Positions 1 through 7,270 of a stretch of 16,930 nucleotides of DNA are shown in pieces. Origin of the DNA: a bacterium (GTDB taxonomy: Bacteria; UBA9089; UBA9088); assembly GCA_003498085.1 (NCBI GenBank), contig DNCM01000088.1:1-16930 (forward strand), given 5' to 3'. The position numbers were made by a program, and so were the translations under genes. The notes under the pieces are model-generated. The model was not told the DNA's origin. It made no database searches and worked only from the letters and a program-made list of their open reading frames with translations. The first letter of the stretch is position 1. Each line of letters begins with the position of its first letter.

Positions 1-64
1 TATGAGCCTTGAGGTTTTATGAATGTTCAGAGCAAACGAATTTTGTTTTATTAGATAAGATAAG

Positions 65-70
65 AGGGGG
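65..70 (+). promoter_or_regulatory. Shine-Dalgarno site that sets a TTG start
   Basis: The run AGGGGG ends 8 bases before the TTG at 79. This is good ribosome-binding spacing and supports TTG as the start of the methyltransferase. Bases 1-63 contain stops in all three forward frames (for example at 10-12, 20-22 and 3-5), so any upstream gene ends at or before about base 22. Confidence 0.6.
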
Positions 71-78
71 TAGATAAT

Positions 79-918
79 TTGATACAAAAAGAAATTAAAG
101 AAGGAGCGAGGTTTGAATTTGGTAAAAATTGGGAAAGATTCATTTCCTGTCTAAATGAAGAAAGAATAAAGATAGCAGAAAAATCTCTTTGTAATATGCT
201 TATGTGTGATGATTTAAAGGGAAAAAGCTTTATTGATGTTGGTTGTGGAAGTGGGTTATTTTCTCTTGCTGCTGTCCGATTAGAAGCAGAATATGTTTAT
301 TCTTTTGACTATGATCCCCAATCTGTTAGTTGCTGTTTGAAGCTTAAAAATCTCTTTTTTTCCAATATTTCCCGTTGGATGATCGAAGAAGGTTCTGTTT
401 TAGATGAAGATTATTTGAAATCCCTTGGAACATTCGATGTTGTCTATTCTTGGGGTGTCTTGCACCATACAGGTGCCATGTGGAGGGCATTAGAAAATGT
501 TAGCCTTCTTGTGAAAAATGGAGGCAAATTATACATTTCTATTTATAATGACCAAGGTAAAATTAGCCAAGTTTGGAGGGCTGTAAAGATTGCTTATAAC
601 AAACTACCAACAGGATTTAAATTTTTAATTCTTTGGCCAGCATTTGTGGGATTTTGGGGACTAACTATGATAAAAGATATTCTTCGCGGTAAACCATTTT
701 ACACATGGCGAAACTATAGTAGAAAAAGCACCCGAGGCATGTCTTTCTATTATGACGTGATTGATTGGATCGGTGGCTTTCCTTTTGAAGTAGCCAAACC
801 CGAAGAAATATTCAATTTCTACCGTAACAAGGGATATATTTTGGAAAAGCTAAAAACTTGTGGTGGTAAAATTGGATGTAACGAATTTGTATTTACTCTT
901 TCAAATCAAAATAAATGA
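79..918 (+). CDS. class I SAM-dependent methyltransferase (glycan-locus type)
   Basis: A 279-residue class I S-adenosylmethionine methyltransferase, probably cytoplasmic. The SAM-binding motif I is FIDVGCGSG at residues 51-59. The ribose-binding acidic residue lies in FDYDP (76-80), and FDVVYSWGVLHH (119-130) is the post-I/motif II strand. A C-terminal extension of about 120 residues (hydrophobic around 180-197) is typical of small methyltransferases found near polysaccharide genes. The start is a TTG with a strong AGGGGG site 8 bases upstream; no ATG competes nearby. The stop overlaps the next gene's start by 4 bases (ATGA), so translation is probably coupled to the glycosyltransferase. Neighbours suggest it modifies a sugar or lipid-linked glycan, but the substrate cannot be read from the sequence. 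The methyltransferase fold is clear; the role is inferred. Confidence 0.85.
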   Translation: MIQKEIKEGARFEFGKNWERFISCLNEERIKIAEKSLCNMLMCDDLKGKSFIDVGCGSGLFSLAAVRLEAEYVYSFDYDPQSVSCCLKLKNLFFSNISRWMIEEGSVLDEDYLKSLGTFDVVYSWGVLHHTGAMWRALENVSLLVKNGGKLYISIYNDQGKISQVWRAVKIAYNKLPTGFKFLILWPAFVGFWGLTMIKDILRGKPFYTWRNYSRKSTRGMSFYYDVIDWIGGFPFEVAKPEEIFNFYRNKGYILEKLKTCGGKIGCNEFVFTLSNQNK

Positions 919-2081
919 AGAAAATACTATTCATAATAGGTTCTTTTGAAGGAGGAGGCGCGGAACGGAAATTAGTCCAGCTAATTCAAAGATTGCCAAG
1001 AGACAAATTCTCTCCTATGGTTGCAGTTTGGAAAGAAGAAGGTCCCCTTTTAGAATATTTACCAAAAGATATTACATTCTTTACCCTAAAACCAAACTTA
1101 CCTAGAATGTTTGGATTACTTGCTCCAATTATTTTGATTTTGGGCATATTTAAGTTAGCCTTTATAATTAAAAGAGAAAAGCCGAATTTGATTTTACCTT
1201 TCTTAGAAAGAAACATACTTTTGGCTTTCTTTGCAAAAAGAATAGCAGGTGTAAAAACACCACTTTGGGCTGCAGAGCGTGCAAGTCCTGCATCCACTTA
1301 TTTTGCTAAGGAACATATAAATTTATTTAGGCACTTATTATTCTATAAATTCGTCGTTTTCTATTGTTATCCAAGGGTAGATGGGGTATTGGTATGTTCT
1401 TTTGGTCTAAAAGAATTATTAGAAGGAAATGTCCCAAATATAAAAAGGATAGAGGTAATACAAAATGGTTATCCGATAGAAGAAATCGAAGAGGCTTCAA
1501 AAGAAGATGTAGACCATCCCTGGATTAAGGAAGAAAGGGATTATTATCTTCTATGTGCCTCGGGTAGGGTAGCATGGCAAAAAAATTATTCTTTACTCAT
1601 ATCATCCTTTGCTAAATTAATAGAAGAAGGAATAAAGTGTAAACTCCTTATAATAGGCAAGAAGAATGAGAATTCAAAAGAGTTTAAAAGGCTAGAGAAG
1701 CTCATTAAAGAATTAAGACAAGAAGAGAATATATGTTTTTTAGGTTTTCAGAGTAATCCATGGAAATATGTAGCAAAGTGTGACTTGTTTATTTTAACAT
1801 CGCATTATGAAGGCTTTCCGAATGTTATTGTTGAAGCGATGATATGTCAAACACCTGTAGTTTCCGTAGATTGTATAGGTGTAAAAGAGATTCTAGAAGA
1901 TAGATTTGGATGTTTGGTAAGAAAAGACCAAGACTCCCTAAAAGAGGCTATAAAATCATTGCTATTAGATGAAAAAAAACGAGAAATACTAAAAGAAGAA
2001 GGGAAAAATCGGGCACTTTATTTTTCTTTTCAAACCATGCTTTCTAAATATATATCTTTTCTTTCTTCCTATTCAAATTAA
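915..2081 (+). CDS. family 4 (GT-B) glycosyltransferase
   Basis: A 388-residue retaining glycosyltransferase of the GT4 family, GT-B fold. The N-terminal Rossmann half opens with a glycine loop, SFEGGGAER (10-18), typical of sugar-acceptor domains. The C-terminal nucleotide-sugar domain has SGRVAWQKN (216-224) and the EX7E motif at E299 and E307 (EGFPNVIVE), whose glutamates contact the donor sugar. Hydrophobic stretches near 66-85 and 139-151 may help membrane association. It transfers a sugar from an NDP-sugar to a growing surface glycan; donor and acceptor cannot be specified. Its ATG overlaps the stop of the upstream methyltransferase (ATGA) and no separate ribosome-binding site is visible, so translational coupling is likely. 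It ends only 4 bases from the stop of the convergent glycosyltransferase. Confidence 0.88.
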   Translation: MKKILFIIGSFEGGGAERKLVQLIQRLPRDKFSPMVAVWKEEGPLLEYLPKDITFFTLKPNLPRMFGLLAPIILILGIFKLAFIIKREKPNLILPFLERNILLAFFAKRIAGVKTPLWAAERASPASTYFAKEHINLFRHLLFYKFVVFYCYPRVDGVLVCSFGLKELLEGNVPNIKRIEVIQNGYPIEEIEEASKEDVDHPWIKEERDYYLLCASGRVAWQKNYSLLISSFAKLIEEGIKCKLLIIGKKNENSKEFKRLEKLIKELRQEENICFLGFQSNPWKYVAKCDLFILTSHYEGFPNVIVEAMICQTPVVSVDCIGVKEILEDRFGCLVRKDQDSLKEAIKSLLLDEKKREILKEEGKNRALYFSFQTMLSKYISFLSSYSN

Positions 2082-2085
2082 ACCA

Positions 2086-3240
2086 TCAATATTTAAGTTT
2101 TGCAATTAATTCTTCATACAAGGCCTCAATATCCTTTATAAGTCTTTTTTCTTCGTATTTATTCACCTCCTTTCTTGCTAAATCTGCCATTTTTCTAGCT
2201 AGTTCCCTATTTTGTAAAACCTGTTTTATAGCCTCCGCAAGGGCTGATGGATCTTTCTTTGGAACAAGCAAACCCGTTTTTCTGTCAGTAATTAGATCAA
2301 CAACGCCGCCAACAGATGTTGCAATAACAGGTATACCGGATGCCTGTGCCTCAATAATACAGACAGGAAGTCCTTCGTTCAACGAGCATAAGACAAGACA
2401 GTCGAGGTCTGCATATATTTTGTCTAGATCATCTCTAAATCCCAAAAAAAAGGTGCTTTTCTCTATTCCAAGGCTTTTTGCATATCTTTCCATCTCGTCC
2501 AAAAGTGGACCATCTCCTACGATAGCAAACTTTGCATTAGGTATATCCACAAGAACTAATTTTGCAGAAAGAAGGAATGTACCTATATCCTTTATTGGAA
2601 CAAGCCTTGCTATAATTCCAACGAGTGGACAATCTGAAATACCAAGCTCATTTCTTAGAAAGCCTTTTTTACTAGAAAGATCATAGAATCTCTCTAAAGG
2701 AAGGCCAAGTGGAATGACAACTACCCTTTGTTTATTTCCTATTTTAAATGATAAAATTTCCTCCATCTGATGGGGAGAAATCGTGATAATCCTTGTTGAT
2801 AACAAACTAAGCATCCTTTCTAAAAAAATAAAAAAATCTGTTTTTATTTTTCCAAAGTATGAATGAAGAACATGTCCATGGAATGTATGGATGATTATTT
2901 TAACGCCACAAAGCCGTGCTGCAAGCCTTCCCAAAAACCCTGCCTTTGCTGTGTGTGTATGGACTATATATGGCTTTATTTTTCTTATCAGCTTAATTAA
3001 CTTAAAAAGTGCAATTAAATCTTTAATTGGTGAGATCTCCCTTTCAAGTTCTGGAATAACAATGACATCAAAACCTCTTTCTTTTGCCAAACCAAGCATA
3101 CTTCCCTCACCCTCCCCCTCTTTCCCAGTAACAAGATAAGATTTAAATTTTTTCTTATCTAGACCATCATTTAAAGAGATAACATGAATAGCAGGACCAC
3201 CAATATTAAGTCTTGTGATTATCCTCAAAATCTTTATCAT
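2086..3240 (-). CDS. family 4 (GT-B) glycosyltransferase, EPS type
   Basis: A 384-residue GT4 glycosyltransferase distinct from its convergent neighbour. The N-terminal acceptor domain begins MIKILRIITRLNIGGPAIHV, with the characteristic GGPAIHV at 14-20 and HTHTAKAG at 94-101. HTFHGHV (119-125) is the conserved histidine loop seen in exopolysaccharide-type members. The donor domain shows GIIARLVPIKD (208-218), VGDGP (241-245) and the EX7E pair E289/E297 (EGLPVCIIE). It probably adds one sugar to a lipid-linked surface glycan. The ATG lies inside the stop of the upstream methyltransferase (4-base ATGA overlap), the same arrangement as in the facing pair. The family is secure; donor and acceptor are unknown. 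Confidence 0.9.
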   Translation of the reverse strand: MIKILRIITRLNIGGPAIHVISLNDGLDKKKFKSYLVTGKEGEGEGSMLGLAKERGFDVIVIPELEREISPIKDLIALFKLIKLIRKIKPYIVHTHTAKAGFLGRLAARLCGVKIIIHTFHGHVLHSYFGKIKTDFFIFLERMLSLLSTRIITISPHQMEEILSFKIGNKQRVVVIPLGLPLERFYDLSSKKGFLRNELGISDCPLVGIIARLVPIKDIGTFLLSAKLVLVDIPNAKFAIVGDGPLLDEMERYAKSLGIEKSTFFLGFRDDLDKIYADLDCLVLCSLNEGLPVCIIEAQASGIPVIATSVGGVVDLITDRKTGLLVPKKDPSALAEAIKQVLQNRELARKMADLARKEVNKYEEKRLIKDIEALYEELIAKLKY

Positions 3241-4391
3241 TTATATCCATCTGGTGCATCAACAAGAAAGAATTTGTAAAAAAGCTCCTTTTTCCTTGCA
3301 TTGATATCTCTTTTATAAATGAATGCATCTTTTTTTATATAATCTTCAACATCAGAATATTCCTTCCTGTATAATTTGCTTAATTTTCTCCTCTTTACAA
3401 TAAAACCCGTTGTCTTCTCCTTTGTTTTATAAATTGGGTTTATAATGGGATTTTTTAGATTCTCAAGAAGTAGGTCTTCGGTTGAATACTCTTTAAATAT
3501 TGACGGATTTCTTGCCAAAATAAGTAAAAAGGAATTTACATTACTTACATCCTCGCTTTCTAAAAGTGAAATCTTTCCAGAAAAAAGTCCTTCTTTCATT
3601 GTCCCATCAGATATCGTCTTATGCTCCATATCAGGAAACAATCTGATATATTCAGATGAAATAAGCGGTATTCCAGAGATTGGATTCTCTTTATCTCTGT
3701 TATGAAGGTGTGAGATGAATATTGTTCCAGATTGGTCTAAAATTCTTGTAAGTTCATCTGCCAGTGTCTTTTTTGCCTCAACAAAGTGGAATGAATCAGA
3801 AAGGACGATAGTAGAAAATATTTTATCGGGAAAAGGAAGGGGAAAATTACCATCAATACAAAGAAAATTTGCATCCTTTGCAAAGAATTTTTTAGCTATA
3901 TATAGATTTGCAAAGTTTTTATCGCACAATGTCATTCTTTTTACATTAATCCATTTTGAAAGAAAGAATGCAATATGGCCTGTCCCACATCCAAAATCCA
4001 GTATATCTCCCTCAAGTCCTTTAATTATTGAAACTAACGGTGCAAATGAAAGGAACGAAGAGGAAGAAAACCTAAATCTTGTATACTCTGTCCAAAACCT
4101 ATACCCCCAAAAACCCATTGTTGCAAAAAAGCTTACCTTGTGCAAAGCGCACCATGCAAAAAATGGGCTTATACTTTCTTTCATAAGGAGAAAGAATGCG
4201 GCTTTACTTGGTTTTCCCTTTTCTATGGTAGATACCACCTTTCTTATTGAACCATCTTTTTTTAATATAAGGATATTTGAAAGGAATGGCCATAAAGAAC
4301 AGGAACATTCAACTATACCATCTGCCCATTCTATCTCTTTTACCTTAAGATTTCCTCCACAATATGGGCATTTTAACCCTTCAATCTCCAT
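3237..4391 (-). CDS. methyltransferase with N-terminal zinc-ribbon (Trm112-like) domain
   Basis: A 384-residue two-part protein. Residues 5-45 resemble a Trm112-type zinc ribbon: CPYC (8-11) and CSC (29-31) give the expected four-cysteine set. A class I methyltransferase core follows, with SAM motif I DILDFGCGTGHIAFF (129-143), acidic D157 and the LSDSFHFVEAKKTL region (197-210). Roughly 110 extra C-terminal residues are basic and match nothing I know. The pairing of a zinc ribbon with a methyltransferase is frequent in glycan and lipid-modifying enzymes, and the neighbour is a glycosyltransferase overlapped by 4 bases. The start ATG at 4391 lacks a clear ribosome-binding site, but a good -10/-35 pair ends 8 bases upstream, so the mRNA may be leaderless. 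A long open frame on the opposite strand is rejected because these motifs are so clear. Confidence 0.82.
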   Translation of the reverse strand: MEIEGLKCPYCGGNLKVKEIEWADGIVECSCSLWPFLSNILILKKDGSIRKVVSTIEKGKPSKAAFFLLMKESISPFFAWCALHKVSFFATMGFWGYRFWTEYTRFRFSSSSFLSFAPLVSIIKGLEGDILDFGCGTGHIAFFLSKWINVKRMTLCDKNFANLYIAKKFFAKDANFLCIDGNFPLPFPDKIFSTIVLSDSFHFVEAKKTLADELTRILDQSGTIFISHLHNRDKENPISGIPLISSEYIRLFPDMEHKTISDGTMKEGLFSGKISLLESEDVSNVNSFLLILARNPSIFKEYSTEDLLLENLKNPIINPIYKTKEKTTGFIVKRRKLSKLYRKEYSDVEDYIKKDAFIYKRDINARKKELFYKFFLVDAPDGYK

Positions 4392-4399
4392 TGCTCTTA

Positions 4400-4428
4400 A
4401 TTCTACAATAAAAAATAAGTCAAATCAA
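4400..4428 (-). promoter_or_regulatory. sigma-70-like promoter of the zinc-ribbon methyltransferase
   Basis: On the minus strand TTGATT (4428-4423) and TAGAAT (4405-4400) are separated by exactly 17 bases. Only 8 bases lie between the -10 and the ATG at 4391. Initiation about 7-8 bases after the -10 would fall at or just before the ATG, giving a leaderless message. No Shine-Dalgarno sequence fits in that gap. Confidence 0.6.
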
Positions 4429-4441
4429 TCTAATTTTTTAG

Positions 4442-4471
4442 TTGCTCATGAAATAGAAGCTTCGCTAAAAT
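4442..4471 (+). promoter_or_regulatory. possible nikR promoter
   Basis: TTGCTC (4442-4447) and TAAAAT (4466-4471) are spaced 18 bases apart, about 34 bases before the nikR ATG. The perfect 8-base palindrome GAAGCTTC (4456-4463) sits between them and could hold a regulator, perhaps NikR itself. It does not resemble the E. coli GTATGA-N16-TCATAC operator, so the link is only positional. Confidence 0.35.
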
Positions 4472-4505
4472 ATAGAGACAAAAAAGATTTTGTTCTGATA
4501 GCAAA

Positions 4506-4907
4506 ATGAAAGAGCTAAAAAGATTCGGGGTATCGATTGAGAAGGAATTACAGGCTAAGTTTGACAGTCATATAAAAGAAAAAGGGTATACAAATCGCTC
4601 CGAGGCAATAAGGGATTTAATAAGGGAAGAGCTAATAAAAAAAGAAATAGAAGGTGATAAAGAAATAGCAGGGGTAATTACCATCGTCTATAACCATCAC
4701 CAAAGGGAACTGGTTAATCGTATAACAGATATCCAGCATGACTTCTATCATAATATTATTGGAAGCCTGCATATTCATTTGGATGACGACAATTGCCTTG
4801 AAATAATCGCTGTAAAAGGAGTGGTATTAGATATTAAAAAGCTTGCCAACAAGCTTAAGGCAACAAAGGGAATAAAACATACGACCCTCAGTATGACAAC
4901 AAAATGA
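4506..4907 (+). CDS. nikR: nickel-responsive transcriptional regulator NikR
   Basis: A 133-residue NikR, the same length as the E. coli protein. The N-terminal ribbon-helix-helix DNA-binding domain spans about 1-45 (strand RFGVSIE at 6-12, then helices with NRSEAIRDLIRE at 30-41). The C-terminal ACT-like nickel-binding and tetramerisation domain covers about 52-133. The high-affinity nickel ligands are all present: H78 (in QHDF), H89 and H91 (LHIH), and C97 (NCLE). With nickel bound, NikR tetramers normally repress nickel uptake genes. The downstream gene on the same strand is an ABC ATPase of a metal-chelate uptake class, a plausible target. No Shine-Dalgarno site is visible before the ATG. 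The frame stays open for another 35 codons after the TGA stop, but the family length shows the protein ends here. Confidence 0.95.
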   Translation: MKELKRFGVSIEKELQAKFDSHIKEKGYTNRSEAIRDLIREELIKKEIEGDKEIAGVITIVYNHHQRELVNRITDIQHDFYHNIIGSLHIHLDDDNCLEIIAVKGVVLDIKKLANKLKATKGIKHTTLSMTTK

Positions 4908-5026
4908 TATATATATTTCTTTAATAACGGCAGAACCTTATATCTCGGTATGTCATCAAGTGTAGCATTGGCGCCTCACTACTTTCATTTTGAAAAGAAG
5001 GAGAAAAACAATTAGCTGATGGTAAA
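4908..5026 (+). other. gap between nikR and the ABC ATPase gene
   Basis: This 119-base gap holds no recognised gene. It contains a 21-codon open frame (4950-5015, beginning MSSSVALAP) that is in phase with nikR. A good GAAGGAG ribosome site lies at 4997-5003, 23 bases before the ATPase ATG and too far to serve it well. An AGTG/CACT inverted pair (4959-4962 and 4977-4980) flanks a GGCGCC core. It may be a regulatory leader or the remnant of a deleted transporter gene; neither can be proven here. Confidence 0.35.
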
Positions 5027-5797
5027 ATGCTTAAGGTAGAAGATATAAAAGTTGGATATCATGAAAATATAGTTCTTGATGGGATTAGTTTTTCTGTTGA
5101 AGAAGGCGAATTCTTAGGCATCATTGGACCAAATGGTTGTGGAAAAACTACCTTGCTTAGAGTAATAACCTGGGTAAAGCATCCTTTATCTGGCAAAGTT
5201 ATATTTGATGGAAAAGATATAAAAAAGCTTTCAAGAAAGGAGATTGCCAAAATAATGGCAGTGGTTCCACAAATTTCACCCATCCCACCCTTCTTTACGG
5301 TTGAGGAGATTATTTTAATGGGAAGATATCCTCGCCAAAAAATAAGGTGGATGACAACAAAAGAAGATATCGAAGCAGTCGAAGATACAATGCAAAAAAC
5401 CAACACTACCCATTTCCGCAATAGATTTATAAACGAATTAAGTGGTGGAGAAAGGCAAGAAGTAATCATTACAAGAGCACTTGCTCAGGAACCTAAGATA
5501 CTAATCCTAGATGAACCAACTGCGAACCTCGATATAAAACATCAGGTGAGAATCCTTAGCTTGATAAAGTCATTGGTCAAAGAAGAAAAGATTACTACTG
5601 TTATGGTTATCCATGACCTAAATTTGGCTGCAAGATTCTGTGACAAACTTATTCTCCTCTACGATAGAAAAATCTATGCGGAAGGAGGTGTAGAGGATGT
5701 CTTTACAAAGCAAAACCTTAGAGATGTGTACGAGGTAGATGTTGAGGTAAATCATAATCCTTTGATAAATTCTTTACAAGTTACAGTGGTGGGTTAA
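5027..5797 (+). CDS. ABC transporter ATP-binding protein, FecCD/BtuD-type
   Basis: A 256-residue ATPase subunit of the class that powers import of iron-siderophore, haem, cobalamin or related metal chelates (FhuC/FepC/BtuD group). All nucleotide-binding elements are present: Walker A GPNGCGKT (34-41), Q-loop Q82, signature LSGGERQ (138-144), Walker B LILDEP (159-164), and switch H196. The stretch after the Q-loop (ISPIPPFFTVEEIILMGRYP) and the ALAQEPKILILDEPTANLD segment are diagnostic of this class. No permease (FecCD/BtuC) or periplasmic binding protein lies next to it, so the ATPase is either an orphan or works with subunits encoded elsewhere. Location downstream of nikR suggests nickel or cobalt chelate uptake, but this is inference. 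ATG at 5027 is the only normal start in frame after the stop at 4991. Confidence 0.88.
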   Translation: MLKVEDIKVGYHENIVLDGISFSVEEGEFLGIIGPNGCGKTTLLRVITWVKHPLSGKVIFDGKDIKKLSRKEIAKIMAVVPQISPIPPFFTVEEIILMGRYPRQKIRWMTTKEDIEAVEDTMQKTNTTHFRNRFINELSGGERQEVIITRALAQEPKILILDEPTANLDIKHQVRILSLIKSLVKEEKITTVMVIHDLNLAARFCDKLILLYDRKIYAEGGVEDVFTKQNLRDVYEVDVEVNHNPLINSLQVTVVG

Positions 5798-5819
5798 ATA
5801 TTCGCAAGGCATTAAGAAT

Positions 5820-5848
5820 TTGACGAAAGCTATTGACTTTTTTATAAT
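5820..5848 (+). promoter_or_regulatory. near-consensus sigma-70 promoter of fliN-alr
   Basis: TTGACG (5820-5825) and a perfect TATAAT (5843-5848) have the ideal 17-base spacing. The -10 ends 8 bases before the fliN ATG (5857), so transcription should start at or just before the ATG with no room for a Shine-Dalgarno site. This implies either a leaderless fliN mRNA or initiation at the in-frame ATG at 5869. A second TTGACT at 5833 is only 4 bases from the -10 and is not functional in this pairing. Confidence 0.75.
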
Positions 5849-5856
5849 AAGAAATT

Positions 5857-6180
5857 ATGATAGATGTTATGGAAAAAGAAGAAATACCAAGGATACATCC
5901 TGTCGAGTTTATAACTTTAAAAGAAGAAGAAGTTACCCCTTCTCTAAAAGAAATAGCCTTTCTTGATGATGTCCCTATTGATATTACTGTTGAAATTGGA
6001 AGAGCGAAGAAATATGTCAAGAATATCCTGGCACTGAAAGAAGGTTCTATTATAGAACTTTCAAGACTTGCTGGAGAAAACTTTGATATTCTTGCAAATG
6101 GTAAGCTTATTGCAAAAGGTCAGATTGTTATTGTCGGCGACCACATTGGAATAAGAGTAGTAGAATTGGTTAATGAGTAA
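5857..6180 (+). CDS. fliN: flagellar motor switch protein FliN (SpoA domain)
   Basis: A 107-residue protein dominated by a C-terminal SpoA (FliN/YscQ) domain at about 35-105. The conserved FliN path is easy to follow: FLDDVPIDITVEIGRAKK (35-52), LKEGSIIELSRLAGE (60-74), NGKLIAKGQIVIV (81-93) and GIRVVELV (98-105). The short N-terminus carries HPVEFITL (14-21), like the segment preceding the domain in FliN/FliY proteins. FliN forms the C-ring of the flagellar switch with FliM and FliG and takes part in torque switching and export. SpoA domains also occur in type III secretion, so that alternative stays open. It is isolated from other flagellar genes here and overlaps alr by 8 bases, so the two are probably co-translated. 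The start may be ATG 5857 or, four codons later, ATG 5869. Confidence 0.88.
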   Translation: MIDVMEKEEIPRIHPVEFITLKEEEVTPSLKEIAFLDDVPIDITVEIGRAKKYVKNILALKEGSIIELSRLAGENFDILANGKLIAKGQIVIVGDHIGIRVVELVNE

Positions 6181-7255
6181 CTGTTGGGTTGAGATAGACC
6201 TTAAAGCAATTTCCAACAATTTTTCTTTTATTAAAAAAATAGTTTCCCCTTCAAAGGTCTGCGCAGTTATAAAGGCTGATGCTTATGGTCATGGAGCAGT
6301 GCCTATTGCTAAGGCATTAAACGCCGATATGTTTGGTGTATTTTCATTGGATGAGGGAGTTATTTTGAGAAATGGAGGGGTAGATAAACCTATCCTTATT
6401 CTTGGACCAAGCATGGAAGAAGAGGTTTTTGATATCGTTCAATATAACCTCATCCCAAATGTATTCACAAAGGAATTCCTTATAGCCCTTTCAAAAATCC
6501 CATCAAAGGTAAAATGCCACATAAAAGTAGATACAGGAATGGGAAGAATTGGAATCTCTTTTGACAACGCAATAGAGTTTATCAAAGAAGCAGTTTCCTA
6601 TTCAAATATTGATGTTGAAGGAATATTTTCCCATCTTGCAACTTCTTACTTAAAAGATAAGTCATATGCACTTGAGCAATTCAGAAAATTTTCATATCTC
6701 ATTGAACAACTTAAATGCATTGGTATTGAAATTCCAATCAAGCACATTGCAAACTCAGCTGCAATCCTTTCTCTTCCAGAAATGAATCTTAGTATGGTAC
6801 GTCCAGGAATATTACTTTATGGCCTTATGCCGTCGGATGATATGGAAAAAGTTCCAGTTAAGCCTGCAATGAGTTTTAAGACTAGGCTTGTTTCTGTAAG
6901 ACGCTTTCCGAAAGGTTCAGGAATTTCCTATGGTAAGACATATGTTACAAAAAAGGATTCAATAATCGGTGTTATTCCAGTTGGATATACCCATGGCTTA
7001 AGGAGAAATTTGTCAAACAAGGGTTATGTTTTGGTAGGGGGAAAAAGAGTAAAGATAGTTGGGACACTATGTATGGATATGACAATGATTGATCTAAGCG
7101 ATATCCTTGATATTTCTATTGGCGATGAAGTCGTTATTTTTGGGACACAAGATAACGAAACAATATCTGTTGACGAAATAGCAAAGTTTTGTGAAACAAT
7201 AAACTATGAGATAATAACAGGAATAAATCCAAAAATTCCAAGAGTATATATTTAA
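6173..7255 (+). CDS. alr: alanine racemase
   Basis: A 360-residue, full-length PLP-dependent alanine racemase (fold-type III), which interconverts L- and D-alanine for peptidoglycan. The PLP lysine is K34 in AVIKADAYGHG. The second catalytic base is Y253 in GISYGKTY. Other active-site marks are K118 and R125 in HIKVDTGMGR, R210 in VRPGILLYG, and CMDM at 300-303. The N-terminal TIM barrel runs to about residue 230 and the C-terminal beta domain follows. ATG 6173 lies inside the end of fliN (8-base overlap) and no own ribosome site is seen, so expression should depend on fliN translation. It converges with recA, leaving 15 bases between stops. All catalytic residues are intact. Confidence 0.97.
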   Translation: MSNCWVEIDLKAISNNFSFIKKIVSPSKVCAVIKADAYGHGAVPIAKALNADMFGVFSLDEGVILRNGGVDKPILILGPSMEEEVFDIVQYNLIPNVFTKEFLIALSKIPSKVKCHIKVDTGMGRIGISFDNAIEFIKEAVSYSNIDVEGIFSHLATSYLKDKSYALEQFRKFSYLIEQLKCIGIEIPIKHIANSAAILSLPEMNLSMVRPGILLYGLMPSDDMEKVPVKPAMSFKTRLVSVRRFPKGSGISYGKTYVTKKDSIIGVIPVGYTHGLRRNLSNKGYVLVGGKRVKIVGTLCMDMTMIDLSDILDISIGDEVVIFGTQDNETISVDEIAKFCETINYEIITGINPKIPRVYI

Positions 7256-7270
7256 TTGTCAGTTTAAAAT

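Noticed and set aside
3715..4509. A 264-codon open frame on the plus strand opposite the zinc-ribbon methyltransferase
   Set aside because: The minus-strand product has clear CPYC/CSC and SAM-binding motifs, while the plus-strand frame resembles no protein family and runs into nikR.
5833..5848. TTGACT next to TATAAT in front of fliN
   Set aside because: Only 4 bases separate them; the TTGACG at 5820 has the proper 17-base spacing.
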